A stretch of DNA of 64,000 bases, taken from positions 101,754-165,753 of the forward strand of contig NZ_JACJUU010000008.1 of the NCBI RefSeq assembly GCF_014237865.1. The letters are read 5' to 3'. The notes under the pieces were generated by a model. It searched no databases, was not told the DNA's origin, and worked only from the letters and a program-made list of their open reading frames with translations. A program made the translations under genes and the position numbers. This document shows positions 16,577 through 24,749 of the stretch, one piece after another. How positions within the stretch are numbered: position 1 is the first letter of the stretch; each line of letters starts with the position of its first letter. Source of the stretch: Pusillimonas minor (GTDB lineage: Bacteria > Pseudomonadota > Gammaproteobacteria > Burkholderiales > Burkholderiaceae_B).

Positions 16577-17720
16577 TATTTTTTTTTGCATCGACCAGTG
16601 GTGTGGTGAATACGTCGTATCCGAAGCACCAGTCGGGGTTTTCGTTGGTTTTTAACCAGGTGTTGTTGTGGGAAACCAGTTGCACCTTGCTGGCGCGCTC
16701 GGCACGATTGGCTTCGTATAGGTTAAACACTGCATCAAGGTCTGTAAAGCCCATTTCCTGGAAGCAGCGGGTAAGTATGGCGGCGTCTTCGATAGCCATG
16801 GCAGCCCCCTGTGCCATGTGCGGTTTCATGGGGTGGCAGGCATCGCCCAGCAAGACCATGCGGCCACGGCTCCAGAGCGGCAGAGGGTCGCGTTCGAGCA
16901 AGGGCCAACGGGTGACTTCCTGGGTGCCTTCGATAAGGGCCTGGACACTTGAATGCCAGCCGCCAAACACGCGTCGCATTTCATCTTTCGAGCAAGGCTC
17001 CCAGCTCTTGGACATGTCCCAGGTGCTTTCGGGCACGCCGGTCACGTAGTAGATTTCGTCTTTTTTGCGGGTGACAAAGTAGACCATCATGTGGTCATTG
17101 CCAGCCCACCATTTGCAGCACATGTCGAAGGGCAGCGCGCCACTGTCAAGGGGCGTGGGGAACACTGCACGATGGGCAACGTACCCGGTGTACTTGGGCA
17201 GTTCGGAGCCAAGCAGGGTGTCGCGAATTTTTGAGTTGATGCCGTCGGCGCCAACGACAATGTCAGCCTCTTCAGTGGTGCCGTCGGCAAAGCTCAGGAC
17301 GACTTTGTCGCCCAGGTCTTCGACCTTGGACAATTTTTTATTGAATTCGAGAATGCCGGGCGGTAGCGCGTCGGTCATGAGTTTGTGGAAGTCGCCGCGG
17401 TGAACCGTGAGGTAGCTGGCGCCGTAGTGTGAAACGGCGTAGTCACCCAGCGGAATCTGGGCCATGACCTCGCCTGTGATGCCGTCGCGGCTGTACCAGT
17501 AATCGGGATGGGCGCCAATGCGGTTGAGTTCATCTTCAATGCCCATGGCACGCATGACTTTCATGACGTTGGGACCCAGGTGGATGCCGGCGCCAATGCG
17601 GGCAAAAGCAGGCGCCTGCTCGTACACCTTGACGTTGAAACCTGCTTTGGCCATAAGGGCTGCACCGGCGGTGCCGCCAAGGCCGGCACCAATAATTGCG
17701 ATACGAGGGTTCTGTTTCAT
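16551..17720 (-). CDS. nicC: 6-hydroxynicotinate 3-monooxygenase (NicC-like)
   Basis: A 389-residue FAD-dependent aromatic hydroxylase (group A). It has the Rossmann GxGxxG in IAIIGAGLGGTAGAAL, the DG motif in IVVGADGINSKIR, and the GD motif in RMVLLGDACHPMKPHMAQGAAMAIEDA. From memory it aligns along its length with P. putida NicC, including GAGIHLGPNVMKVMR, SRDGITGEVMAQIPLG and PLPLWSRGRMVLLGD. NicC converts 6-hydroxynicotinate to 2,5-dihydroxypyridine by decarboxylative hydroxylation with NADH and O2. The start at 17720 has a CAGGAG site; a start 30 bases upstream lacks one. It leads the nicC-nicA-nicB operon, and operator-like palindromes lie 50-110 bases upstream. Confidence 0.93.
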   Translation of the reverse strand: MKQNPRIAIIGAGLGGTAGAALMAKAGFNVKVYEQAPAFARIGAGIHLGPNVMKVMRAMGIEDELNRIGAHPDYWYSRDGITGEVMAQIPLGDYAVSHYGASYLTVHRGDFHKLMTDALPPGILEFNKKLSKVEDLGDKVVLSFADGTTEEADIVVGADGINSKIRDTLLGSELPKYTGYVAHRAVFPTPLDSGALPFDMCCKWWAGNDHMMVYFVTRKKDEIYYVTGVPESTWDMSKSWEPCSKDEMRRVFGGWHSSVQALIEGTQEVTRWPLLERDPLPLWSRGRMVLLGDACHPMKPHMAQGAAMAIEDAAILTRCFQEMGFTDLDAVFNLYEANRAERASKVQLVSHNNTWLKTNENPDWCFGYDVFTTPLVDAKKNNEQTAPAC

Positions 17721-17771
17721 GGCAGGGCTCCTGAGAAGTGAAAGTGCCAAATGCTGGAATCAAGTTATTTA

Positions 17772-17787
17772 TAGTGTATGCACTCTA
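17772..17787. promoter_or_regulatory. Operator-like site TAGTGTATGCACTCTA upstream of nicC
   Basis: An imperfect inverted repeat (AGTG-TATG-CACT core) about 50 bases before the nicC start. It shares AGTGTATGC with the site at 8207-8220. The surrounding gap 17721-18048 is unusually AT-rich and has no gene. Confidence 0.5.
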
Positions 17788-17812
17788 ATTTATTTGGTAA
17801 ATAAAATTCTTT

Positions 17813-17828
17813 TAGGTGTTTACACCTA
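17813..17828. promoter_or_regulatory. Operator-like perfect palindrome TAGGTGT-TT-ACACCTA between nicC and the molybdopterin gene
   Basis: Seven-base perfect arms with a two-base spacer, about 95 bases before nicC. The left half matches the TAGGTGT of the site at 8374-8390 before the importer gene. Best candidate for the NicR-like operator. Confidence 0.55.
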
Positions 17829-17956
17829 GATTTTTATTTTTTAAGCGTATTTGTAAGTCACTGTATTTAATTTGAATATTTTATATTTATGGCATTATTT
17901 CGTAATATGAAATGAAAATATGCCATATGAAAAATAGGCTAATAACCTGTCGTATG

Positions 17957-17970
17957 TAGTGTGTACATTG
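17957..17970. promoter_or_regulatory. Operator-like site TAGTGTGTACATTG upstream of the molybdopterin gene
   Basis: It contains the palindrome TGTACA and closely resembles TAGGTGTGTACACTTG at 8374-8389. It lies about 80 bases before the start at 18049, where it could control the plus-strand promoter. Confidence 0.45.
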
Positions 17971-18048
17971 TATATGGCTGTGTTTTTATGATTCTTGGGG
18001 CTACAATGAGCACATGTGCTGTACTTCGTTGCACTTACGAGGCCCTCT

Positions 18049-20316
18049 ATGCAATTTCTCGACCCCAAAGCCGACCGCGAGGCTCTTTTTTCACGCGCAG
18101 GTACATTGATTGTGGTGCGCCCGGCGGCAGCCTCGCCCAAGCCTGCGCCTGGGCAGCCAGGTATCGCATCCGACTACCAACAGCCTTATCCCGATATCTT
18201 CGTGGCGATGCTCGACGACGGTCAGGTGCTGGCCTTCAATGGCCACGTCGATCTGGGTACGGGAATTCGGACGGCGTTGGCGCAGATCGTGGCCGAAGAG
18301 CTTTACCTGCCACTCGACCGCGTGCGTATGGTGTTAGGCCACACCCAGGCCACCCCGAACCAGGGGCCCACCATTGCGAGCGCCAGTATCCAGATTTCTG
18401 CGGTGCCTTTGCGTAACGCCGCAGCAGTGGCGCGCGAGTTCTTGCACGATCGCGCTGCGGCGCAGCTTGGCGTTGCACGCGGTAACCTGCAGTTGGTCGA
18501 CGGGGTGTTCTGCGCACCCGATGGTGCGCGTATCGATTACGCTGCGCTGCTGTCCGGCCAGCATTTCCAGCTCGAGTACCAGGCCGAGGTCCCCATTAAA
18601 GACAGCGGCCGTTATGCGGTGGTGGGCCAGTCGGTACGTCGTGTCGATATCCCGGCCAAGGCTACCGGCCAGTTAACCTTTGTGCACGATGTCCGGGTGC
18701 CGGGCATGTGGCACGCCAGGGTTATTCGCCCGCCCTACACCGGGCGCGACAGCGGCGATTTTGTCGGTCACTCGCTGCAGTCCGTCGATGCATCGGCCCT
18801 TCAGGCCATTGCCGACGATATCCAGGTGGTGGTCATTAAAGACTTTGTTGCCGTGGCCGCACGGCGCGAAGAGCACGCCATCAAGGCCATGAAAGCGCTC
18901 AAACTCACCTGGAAGCCCGTGCCGGCACTAACGCCCCTCGATGACCTTGATCAGGCGTTGCGCGCCCAGGCGCACAACGTCAGGCCACTGGTTCAAAAAG
19001 ATGAAGCCGATCCGGCCGCCCGACCGGGCGTTACCCTGAAACGCACCTACATCTGGCCCTTCCAGATGCATGCATCCGTTGGGCCGTCATGTGCGGTGGC
19101 CGATTACGCCGCCGATCAGGTCCGTGTGTGGTCCGGTACGCAAAACCCGCATATGCTGCGCGTCGAGTTGTCGCGTTTGCTCGAGCGCGACGAAGGCGAT
19201 ATAGACATTATCCGCTACGAGGCTTCGGGCTGCTATGGCCGTAACTGTGCCGACGACGTCTGCGCCGATGCCGTGCTGGTGTCGCGCGCTATCGGGCGTC
19301 CCGTGCGCGTGCAGCTTACGCGCGAGCAAGAGCACGGTTGGGAGCCCAAAGGCGCCGCCCAGCTTATTGATGTCGAAGGCGGGCTCGACCAGAACAACGA
19401 ATTGCTGTCTTACGATTTCGTGACGCGTTATCCGTCCAACGATGCGCCCACCCTGGCCCTGATTCTGACCGGGGTTGTCAGCAACCAGCCGCGTATGCTC
19501 GAGATGGGCGACCGCACGTCGGTGCCTCCCTATCGTTACCCACGGCAAACCATTACATGTCACGACATGCCGTCCATTGTGCGTTCGGCGTGGTTGCGTG
19601 GTGTGTCGGCGCTGCCCAATTCATTTGCCCACGATTGCTTCATCGACGAGCTGGCCGTCGAGGCAGGGGCCGATCCTGTCGAGTTCCGCCTGCGTAATCT
19701 GCCCGACGAGCGAGCAGCCGATTTGCTGCGTGCAACGGCGCAGCGTGCACATTGGGCGGCGGGTCAGCGCGGTTCGCGAGGGGTGCCCGATGCCGCGCAC
19801 GAGCTGCATGGTCGCGGTGTAGCCTACGCACGCTATGTGCACAGCAAGTTTCCAGGTTTTGGGGCGGCGTGGGCCGTGTGGGTGATTGACCTGACGGTCA
19901 ACGCCGATACCGGCAAAATTCGTGTAAAAAAAGTGGTGGTGGGTCAGGATACCGGCCTGATCGTCAACCCGGATGGCGTTCGTCATCAAATCGAAGGCAA
20001 CGTCATCCAGTCATTAAGCCGTGTGCTTAAAGAGCGGGTGGTGTTTAACGACAAGGGCGTTGTCGATCAAGAATGGGGTGCTTACCCGATTTTGCCTTTC
20101 ACCGAAGTGCCGCCCATAGATGTGTTTTTATTGCCTCGCGACGACCAGCCCCCCATGGGCTCCGGCGAGTCGGCCACGGTACCCAGCGCTGCGGCCATTT
20201 CGAATGCCTTGTTCGATGCCACCGGGGTGCGTTTTCGCGAAATCCCGTTCACACCCGACCAAATATTGGCCGGCCTGGCCGCTGTGCTTGAGGGCCAGGC
20301 CGAGCCGACAGCGTAA
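18049..20316 (+). CDS. Molybdopterin-binding large subunit of nicotinate-type hydroxylase (xanthine-oxidase family)
   Basis: A 755-residue protein of the isoquinoline-oxidoreductase-like branch, in which a catalytic-domain segment precedes the hammerhead. GHVDLGTGIRTALAQIVAEEL is near residue 70, followed by PNQGPTIASASIQIS. The hammerhead-like stretch is VVGQSVRRVDIPAKATGQLTFVHDVRVPGMWHARVIRPP. Then come GTQNPHMLRVELSRLL and YEASGCYGRNCADDVCADA for the cofactor pocket. Near the C terminus PPMGSGESATVPSAAAISNA keeps the catalytic Glu (about residue 707). There is no haem or FeS motif, so it needs partners, presumably NicA and the cytochrome-fused protein. The start at 18049 has a GAGG site eight bases upstream. 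It diverges from nicC across a gap with several operator-like repeats. Confidence 0.85.
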   Translation: MQFLDPKADREALFSRAGTLIVVRPAAASPKPAPGQPGIASDYQQPYPDIFVAMLDDGQVLAFNGHVDLGTGIRTALAQIVAEELYLPLDRVRMVLGHTQATPNQGPTIASASIQISAVPLRNAAAVAREFLHDRAAAQLGVARGNLQLVDGVFCAPDGARIDYAALLSGQHFQLEYQAEVPIKDSGRYAVVGQSVRRVDIPAKATGQLTFVHDVRVPGMWHARVIRPPYTGRDSGDFVGHSLQSVDASALQAIADDIQVVVIKDFVAVAARREEHAIKAMKALKLTWKPVPALTPLDDLDQALRAQAHNVRPLVQKDEADPAARPGVTLKRTYIWPFQMHASVGPSCAVADYAADQVRVWSGTQNPHMLRVELSRLLERDEGDIDIIRYEASGCYGRNCADDVCADAVLVSRAIGRPVRVQLTREQEHGWEPKGAAQLIDVEGGLDQNNELLSYDFVTRYPSNDAPTLALILTGVVSNQPRMLEMGDRTSVPPYRYPRQTITCHDMPSIVRSAWLRGVSALPNSFAHDCFIDELAVEAGADPVEFRLRNLPDERAADLLRATAQRAHWAAGQRGSRGVPDAAHELHGRGVAYARYVHSKFPGFGAAWAVWVIDLTVNADTGKIRVKKVVVGQDTGLIVNPDGVRHQIEGNVIQSLSRVLKERVVFNDKGVVDQEWGAYPILPFTEVPPIDVFLLPRDDQPPMGSGESATVPSAAAISNALFDATGVRFREIPFTPDQILAGLAAVLEGQAEPTA

Positions 20317-20342
20317 ATACAGTGAGGGTGGGTGCCGCCGCG

Positions 20343-21536
20343 TCAGGGCACCAACGCAATCCCGATGCGCACCTGGCCGTCACTTTTCTGGTTGTAGCCC
20401 AGCAGCGTCTCGCCCCAGCCCCTGAAATACTGGACATGCAAAAAGCCATTCATGTTCAAGAACGTGCGCTGCAGGGGCCAGGCCGCTTCCAGTTGTGTGG
20501 CGGTGCGGCCACTTTTTCCTTGCCGGTAAAGCCCGGTCAAAATCAGGCCATTGGGTTGCGCCCACCTTAGTTTCCAGTCGACATAGCCGGCGTAATCGGC
20601 ATAATCGGGGTTTTCGTTTTTGCTGAAATAAGCTTTGGCCCTTGGCATAAAGCTGAGTATGCTGCCGCCGTCAAAGCGGTAATTAAGTTCTGGCTGTATA
20701 TACGCGTTGTTGATCGATCGCGAGTCGATACCGCTTTTGCCATTTGACCGATGCTCGACCCCCATGGCCAGGCCGCCGATCCATTGTTGATCTGAGGTGC
20801 CTGCCAGGGCCGGGTTGTGCCAGAAAATGCCTGGATTGTAGGTGCTATCAATAAAGGGTTTGGAGCTGCCGTCCAGGTCCCATAGCGAGGTTTGTGTATA
20901 GCCCAGATAAAAATGGTCATACCAGGCCGGGCGCGCAGGGTTTTCGGGCGAAAACAGTCGATACTTGAAGCTGACCTGAAAGCGGGCGTTTGTGCCGTCG
21001 CGGCCGCCGACATCGAAGTAAATGGGCTCGTAGGGTGAAATGGCGCGCCGGAAGGTCTCGAATGGGGATGAACTGACGGGGAGCGCTTCGGGGGCGGGCG
21101 GCAACCCGGCGGCGTCGGCATGATGTGCAGGAACAGGCAGGTTGGGGTTGTCGGCCTGAAGTGCTATTAAGGTTGGGCTGTTGTCGACGGCCAGTGTTTG
21201 TAGCCCCTGAATATCTTTGGGGACGATTAAGGCCCAGCGTTGGGCGGCAAACTGGCCTGGAGCAAGGGTGAAAGGGGCGGGGTTTTCGAGCAGTGTGGCG
21301 TTGACCGTCATGACTTGCCCGGCCGCGTCCTGCCATTGAATCGGTAAGGTTTTCTGGGGTGTCCAGGTGATAGGCGCCTTGGTTTCGTTGGCGGCCACCC
21401 CTTTAACGTAAAGCGTTTCGCCGGGCTTGGCGCGGCTGGTGTCCAGCTGGTAGTTTACAAAGGCCCATGCCGGGCGTGCGGCCGCGGCAACAGTAACCAG
21501 AAGCAGCAAGTAAATGAGTTTGAGCAGTGGGCGCAT
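20343..21536 (-). CDS. pldA: Outer-membrane phospholipase A
   Basis: A 397-residue outer-membrane beta-barrel lipase. With the start at 21536 (MRPLLKLIYLLLLVTVAAAARPAWA) the first 25 residues form a signal peptide. The catalytic signature GVEHRSNGKSG holds the His-x-Ser-Asn-Gly motif of OmplA/PldA, and the active-site Asn is in SRSINNAY. Alternating hydrophobic barrel strands run to the end, although the terminal residue is not the usual Phe (ALVP). An N-terminal extension of about 130 residues before the barrel is longer than in E. coli. PldA hydrolyses mislocalised phospholipids in the outer leaflet when dimerised with Ca2+. It is convergent with the molybdopterin gene, with 26 bases between. 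Confidence 0.88.
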   Translation of the reverse strand: MRPLLKLIYLLLLVTVAAAARPAWAFVNYQLDTSRAKPGETLYVKGVAANETKAPITWTPQKTLPIQWQDAAGQVMTVNATLLENPAPFTLAPGQFAAQRWALIVPKDIQGLQTLAVDNSPTLIALQADNPNLPVPAHHADAAGLPPAPEALPVSSSPFETFRRAISPYEPIYFDVGGRDGTNARFQVSFKYRLFSPENPARPAWYDHFYLGYTQTSLWDLDGSSKPFIDSTYNPGIFWHNPALAGTSDQQWIGGLAMGVEHRSNGKSGIDSRSINNAYIQPELNYRFDGGSILSFMPRAKAYFSKNENPDYADYAGYVDWKLRWAQPNGLILTGLYRQGKSGRTATQLEAAWPLQRTFLNMNGFLHVQYFRGWGETLLGYNQKSDGQVRIGIALVP

Positions 21537-21642
21537 GATGATAGCCAGCCGGGTAATGTATGGGGCCCGGCCACAGGAAGTCGAGTCGGTCGTCAGTTTA
21601 ACCGTTTGGCGGCAATTGTCGGGCACGCGGGGGGGCATCAGC

Positions 21643-21648
21643 TATAAT
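21643..21648 (+). promoter_or_regulatory. -10 box of the tRNA-Arg gene
   Basis: A perfect TATAAT followed by a GC-rich stretch (GCGCCCCGG), which resembles the discriminator of stringently controlled tRNA promoters. It lies 26 bases before the tRNA. No good -35 box is seen at 16-18 bases. Confidence 0.6.
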
Positions 21649-21674
21649 GCGCCCCGGCAGCCCTTGTTGCCTGT

Positions 21675-21751
21675 GCGTCGTTAGCTCAGCTGGATAGAGC
21701 ACGGGCCTTCTAAGCCTGAGGTCGGGGGTTCGAGACCCTCACGACGCGCCA
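21675..21751 (+). tRNA. tRNA-Arg (UCU)
   Basis: A 77-base cloverleaf: acceptor GCGTCGT/ACGACGC, D arm AGCTCAGCTGGATAGAGC, anticodon loop CTTCTAA giving UCU, T arm GGTTCGAGACC, discriminator G and an encoded CCA. It decodes AGA/AGG. Its last 13 bases overlap the 3' end of the diguanylate-cyclase gene on the other strand. Confidence 0.97.
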
Positions 21752-24645
21752 TCGGCACCCGTTGATAGCGCCTGTACTACGCGGTTACGGCCCTGGCTTT
21801 TGGCCCGGTACAGGGACTGGTCTGCGGCAAGCAGCCAATGGGTGGGCACGGCCTTTTTTGTGGGTGTTTGCAGGCAGTAACCAATACTGATCGTCAGGTG
21901 CAATACCTGGGTTTCGTATTGAACCGGCATGGCGCCTACCGCTTCGCGCAGCAGTTCAAGGCGGTTGTGAGCCTCGCCTATTGATTCTACTGCTGCAAAA
22001 ATAACAAACTCCTCCCCGCCGAAACGTATGACGTGGTCCCCGGTGCGCTGGAAGTGGCTGCGTAGGGTGTCGGCCAGCAATTGCAGGCACTCGTCGCCGG
22101 CGGCGTGCCCATAGTCGTCGTTTATCCGTTTGAAGTGATCGATATCGACCATTGCCACCAGAAAAGGCGTGGCGCTGCGTAAACAGTGCTGAAAGAGAAT
22201 GTCGTAGGTTTGGTCAAAGCGAGTCCGGTTTCCCAGGCCGGTTAGCTGATCTGTGGTACTAAGCTTGGCCAGTTGCGCGTTGGCTTGTTCGAGTTGCCGG
22301 TTTAGCGAACGCAGTTTCCGGTTCCAGGCATAAAACCCCAGCAGCAGTACCAGTGCACCTGCCGTCAGCTGCCATACCAGGGTGTAGTCAACCTGAGCAT
22401 TCAGATGCACCGAGCGCCACTGGTTCTCGATTTGATTCAGCTCGTCTGCCCCCGCACTGCCTACAACTTTCTGCATAATACCGGCCAGAATCGGGTTGTC
22501 TTTTACTGTGGCAACGGCAAGTGTGGTGTCCATAGGCACCCGGCCAATGACCCTGATGTCGGCTAGCCGAAGGTCTTGCAGCTGTTGGCTGGTTGTGGCC
22601 AGCGTGCCAATGTAGCCGTATAGCTCGCCACTTTGCACTTTGCGTAGCCCCTCTGCTTCGTTGGCAACGGGGACCAGGTTCAGGTTGGGGTGGCGCACGC
22701 GCAGGTCCTGGAAGAGTCCGAAGTCGCGCGTGATGCCGATGGGCGAGCGTTCGAGTTCGGCCAGGGTGGCGATGAAGGGCGATTCGATGCGCCCGAGCAA
22801 TACGGTGGGTAGCGAGTAGTACGGGGCCGAATAGATGATGTCAGAATGATTTTGCAGCCCGCTGCCATTTGACGCGCCGGGAATCAGGTCGCAGCGCCCG
22901 GCCTGGAGCGCATCTAGTGATGCCCGCCACGAGGCTGTTTCGTGAAGCCGGGTTTCAATGCCCAAACGGCGACTGGCCAGTCGCAAAAAACCAGACGCAA
23001 CACCCTGATGTTGCCCTTTGGCATTAATGCCGTCCAGCGGCATCCAGTCGCGGTGAGCGCAAAAAGTCAGCGTACGGTTCTTTTGCGTCAGGTAGGCGTT
23101 TTCAACGTCCGACAGCATCACCGTGCCGGCCGCGTTGGTCGACGTTTCAAAATAGGCGCCCAGCCACCGGTTTTCGATAACCCGCATTTCAGAAGGGGTA
23201 ATGCCGTTGAGCGCCTGATTCAGCACCGGTACCAGCGCTTCGAGCTCGGGGCGGATGGCAAAGCGCAAATCTTCGCGCACGATGTCATCAAGATGGAGTT
23301 CGCCGGCAATATGAATGTTTCTCAGGCCCCGGTCGCGTATCCAGTGGTTGCCGTTATCGAGCGCAGCGAGCACCAGGTCGACCTGCCCGTTTGCCAGCGC
23401 CACAAACATCGATGCCTGATCGTCGAACGCAATGGCGTCGTTGCCCAGAATGTCTCGTAATGCATCGGCATAAAAAATGCCGGCGCCGTAACCTACGCGC
23501 AGGCCGTAGAGGTCTTCTTTGCGGGTCAGGCGAAAATCGGGCGATTGGCTAAAGCCCACCACAGACACAAAGTGATACGGTTGCGTGAAGCGGCTGAATT
23601 CGCGCCGTGCGGGAAGGTCGGAAATATTGGCCATGATGTCAATTTCGCCGCGCTGAAACAGTTCGATCAGCTGGCTCCATTGGCCCACGACCGGTACGGC
23701 CCGAAGCCCGGTCAAGTCCATGATGCGGGCCAGGATGTCGACCGTTAACCCCTGAACCTGCCCGCCGTCTTCGAAACTGAGCGGCGCGTAGTCGCGCATC
23801 AGCCCGACGCGAAGCGGGCCTTGCTGGCGAAGCAGCGCCTTTTGCGCCGGTGTCAGTTGAAACTTGGGCGCCTGTAGCGATTTACCGCCAAATTCCTGCC
23901 ATTTCTCTCGCGTGTCCTCAAGCCATTCGGGGTCAAGGTCGGCCAGTGCCGCTTCAAGTTTTTGCAGCAGGTCGGTAAGTTCGGGTTGAACGGCAATACG
24001 GAAGTCTTCGTTTTCCTGGCCGCCCAGAGGGGCCGGGCCAACAGGCTGCAAGCTGACCAGGCCCTTTTGTCGAGCAAAGTAAGAAAGGGTGACCTCGGAA
24101 CCGATAATCGCGTCCACCCAGCCAAACGACAGCGCCTGAATCATTTCGGGCTGCAGGTTGTACTCGATGAGGTTCAGGCCCGCGTCGCGTAACGTTTGCA
24201 GGTAGTAAACGTCGCGCAGCACGCCGATTCGTTTGCCTTTCAGGCTGGCCAGGCTGTTTGCGCTTGACAGCGGCCGGTTTGCATCGTGCATGATAATGGT
24301 GCGACGCAAATGGTAGGGTCGGGTAAAACGCATAAGCTGGACGCGGTCTTCGCGCCACGAGACCTCATCGAGGGCGTCAAGCTCGCCGCGCAGAAACGCG
24401 GCATAAATATCCGTCCAGCTACCGACGCGGTAATCGAAATTGATGTCCGATTTTTCGCTGACCTTGTTCAGGATGTCGACTGAAAAGCCTGAAGGGCCGT
24501 TGATGCCGAAACTTGAGTAGGGCTCGTTATCGGCGACGATGCCGATGGAGACCGTGTTTTGAGCGGATGAGGATGTCGGGATGGCTGCCAGCAGCGGGGC
24601 GCAAAGCAGGAAAAAGCTAAGTATCAACCTTTGGGGCCAGTGCAT
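21739..24645 (-). CDS. Diguanylate cyclase with three tandem periplasmic solute-binding domains
   Basis: A 968-residue transmembrane sensor. A signal or anchor segment (about 5-29) is followed by three SBP_bac_3-type periplasmic domains: about 31-255 (VSIGIVADNEPYSSFG), 276-500 (LRVGLMRDYAPLSFEDGG) and 520-750 (LTFCAHRDWMPLDG). Then comes one transmembrane helix (about 755-775), a short coiled coil and a GGDEF domain. The active site GGEEF (about 876-880) is intact, and an inhibitory RxxD site (RTGD) lies five residues before it. It probably makes cyclic-di-GMP in response to amino-acid-like ligands. I use ATG 24645; an in-frame TTG 15 bases upstream is possible. The stop lies inside tRNA-Arg. 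The two-component genes lie upstream on the same strand. Confidence 0.88.
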   Translation of the reverse strand: MHWPQRLILSFFLLCAPLLAAIPTSSSAQNTVSIGIVADNEPYSSFGINGPSGFSVDILNKVSEKSDINFDYRVGSWTDIYAAFLRGELDALDEVSWREDRVQLMRFTRPYHLRRTIIMHDANRPLSSANSLASLKGKRIGVLRDVYYLQTLRDAGLNLIEYNLQPEMIQALSFGWVDAIIGSEVTLSYFARQKGLVSLQPVGPAPLGGQENEDFRIAVQPELTDLLQKLEAALADLDPEWLEDTREKWQEFGGKSLQAPKFQLTPAQKALLRQQGPLRVGLMRDYAPLSFEDGGQVQGLTVDILARIMDLTGLRAVPVVGQWSQLIELFQRGEIDIMANISDLPARREFSRFTQPYHFVSVVGFSQSPDFRLTRKEDLYGLRVGYGAGIFYADALRDILGNDAIAFDDQASMFVALANGQVDLVLAALDNGNHWIRDRGLRNIHIAGELHLDDIVREDLRFAIRPELEALVPVLNQALNGITPSEMRVIENRWLGAYFETSTNAAGTVMLSDVENAYLTQKNRTLTFCAHRDWMPLDGINAKGQHQGVASGFLRLASRRLGIETRLHETASWRASLDALQAGRCDLIPGASNGSGLQNHSDIIYSAPYYSLPTVLLGRIESPFIATLAELERSPIGITRDFGLFQDLRVRHPNLNLVPVANEAEGLRKVQSGELYGYIGTLATTSQQLQDLRLADIRVIGRVPMDTTLAVATVKDNPILAGIMQKVVGSAGADELNQIENQWRSVHLNAQVDYTLVWQLTAGALVLLLGFYAWNRKLRSLNRQLEQANAQLAKLSTTDQLTGLGNRTRFDQTYDILFQHCLRSATPFLVAMVDIDHFKRINDDYGHAAGDECLQLLADTLRSHFQRTGDHVIRFGGEEFVIFAAVESIGEAHNRLELLREAVGAMPVQYETQVLHLTISIGYCLQTPTKKAVPTHWLLAADQSLYRAKSQGRNRVVQALSTGADGAS

Positions 24646-24749
24646 TGTGAGGCTCGGCAATCCGTAATCTGTCGCAATGTCTCAATGTGCCTGTTCCCGC
24701 AGAGACTTTCCAGTCTCATTTCTCTCAGTTGTCTCGATTGTTGACAAAA

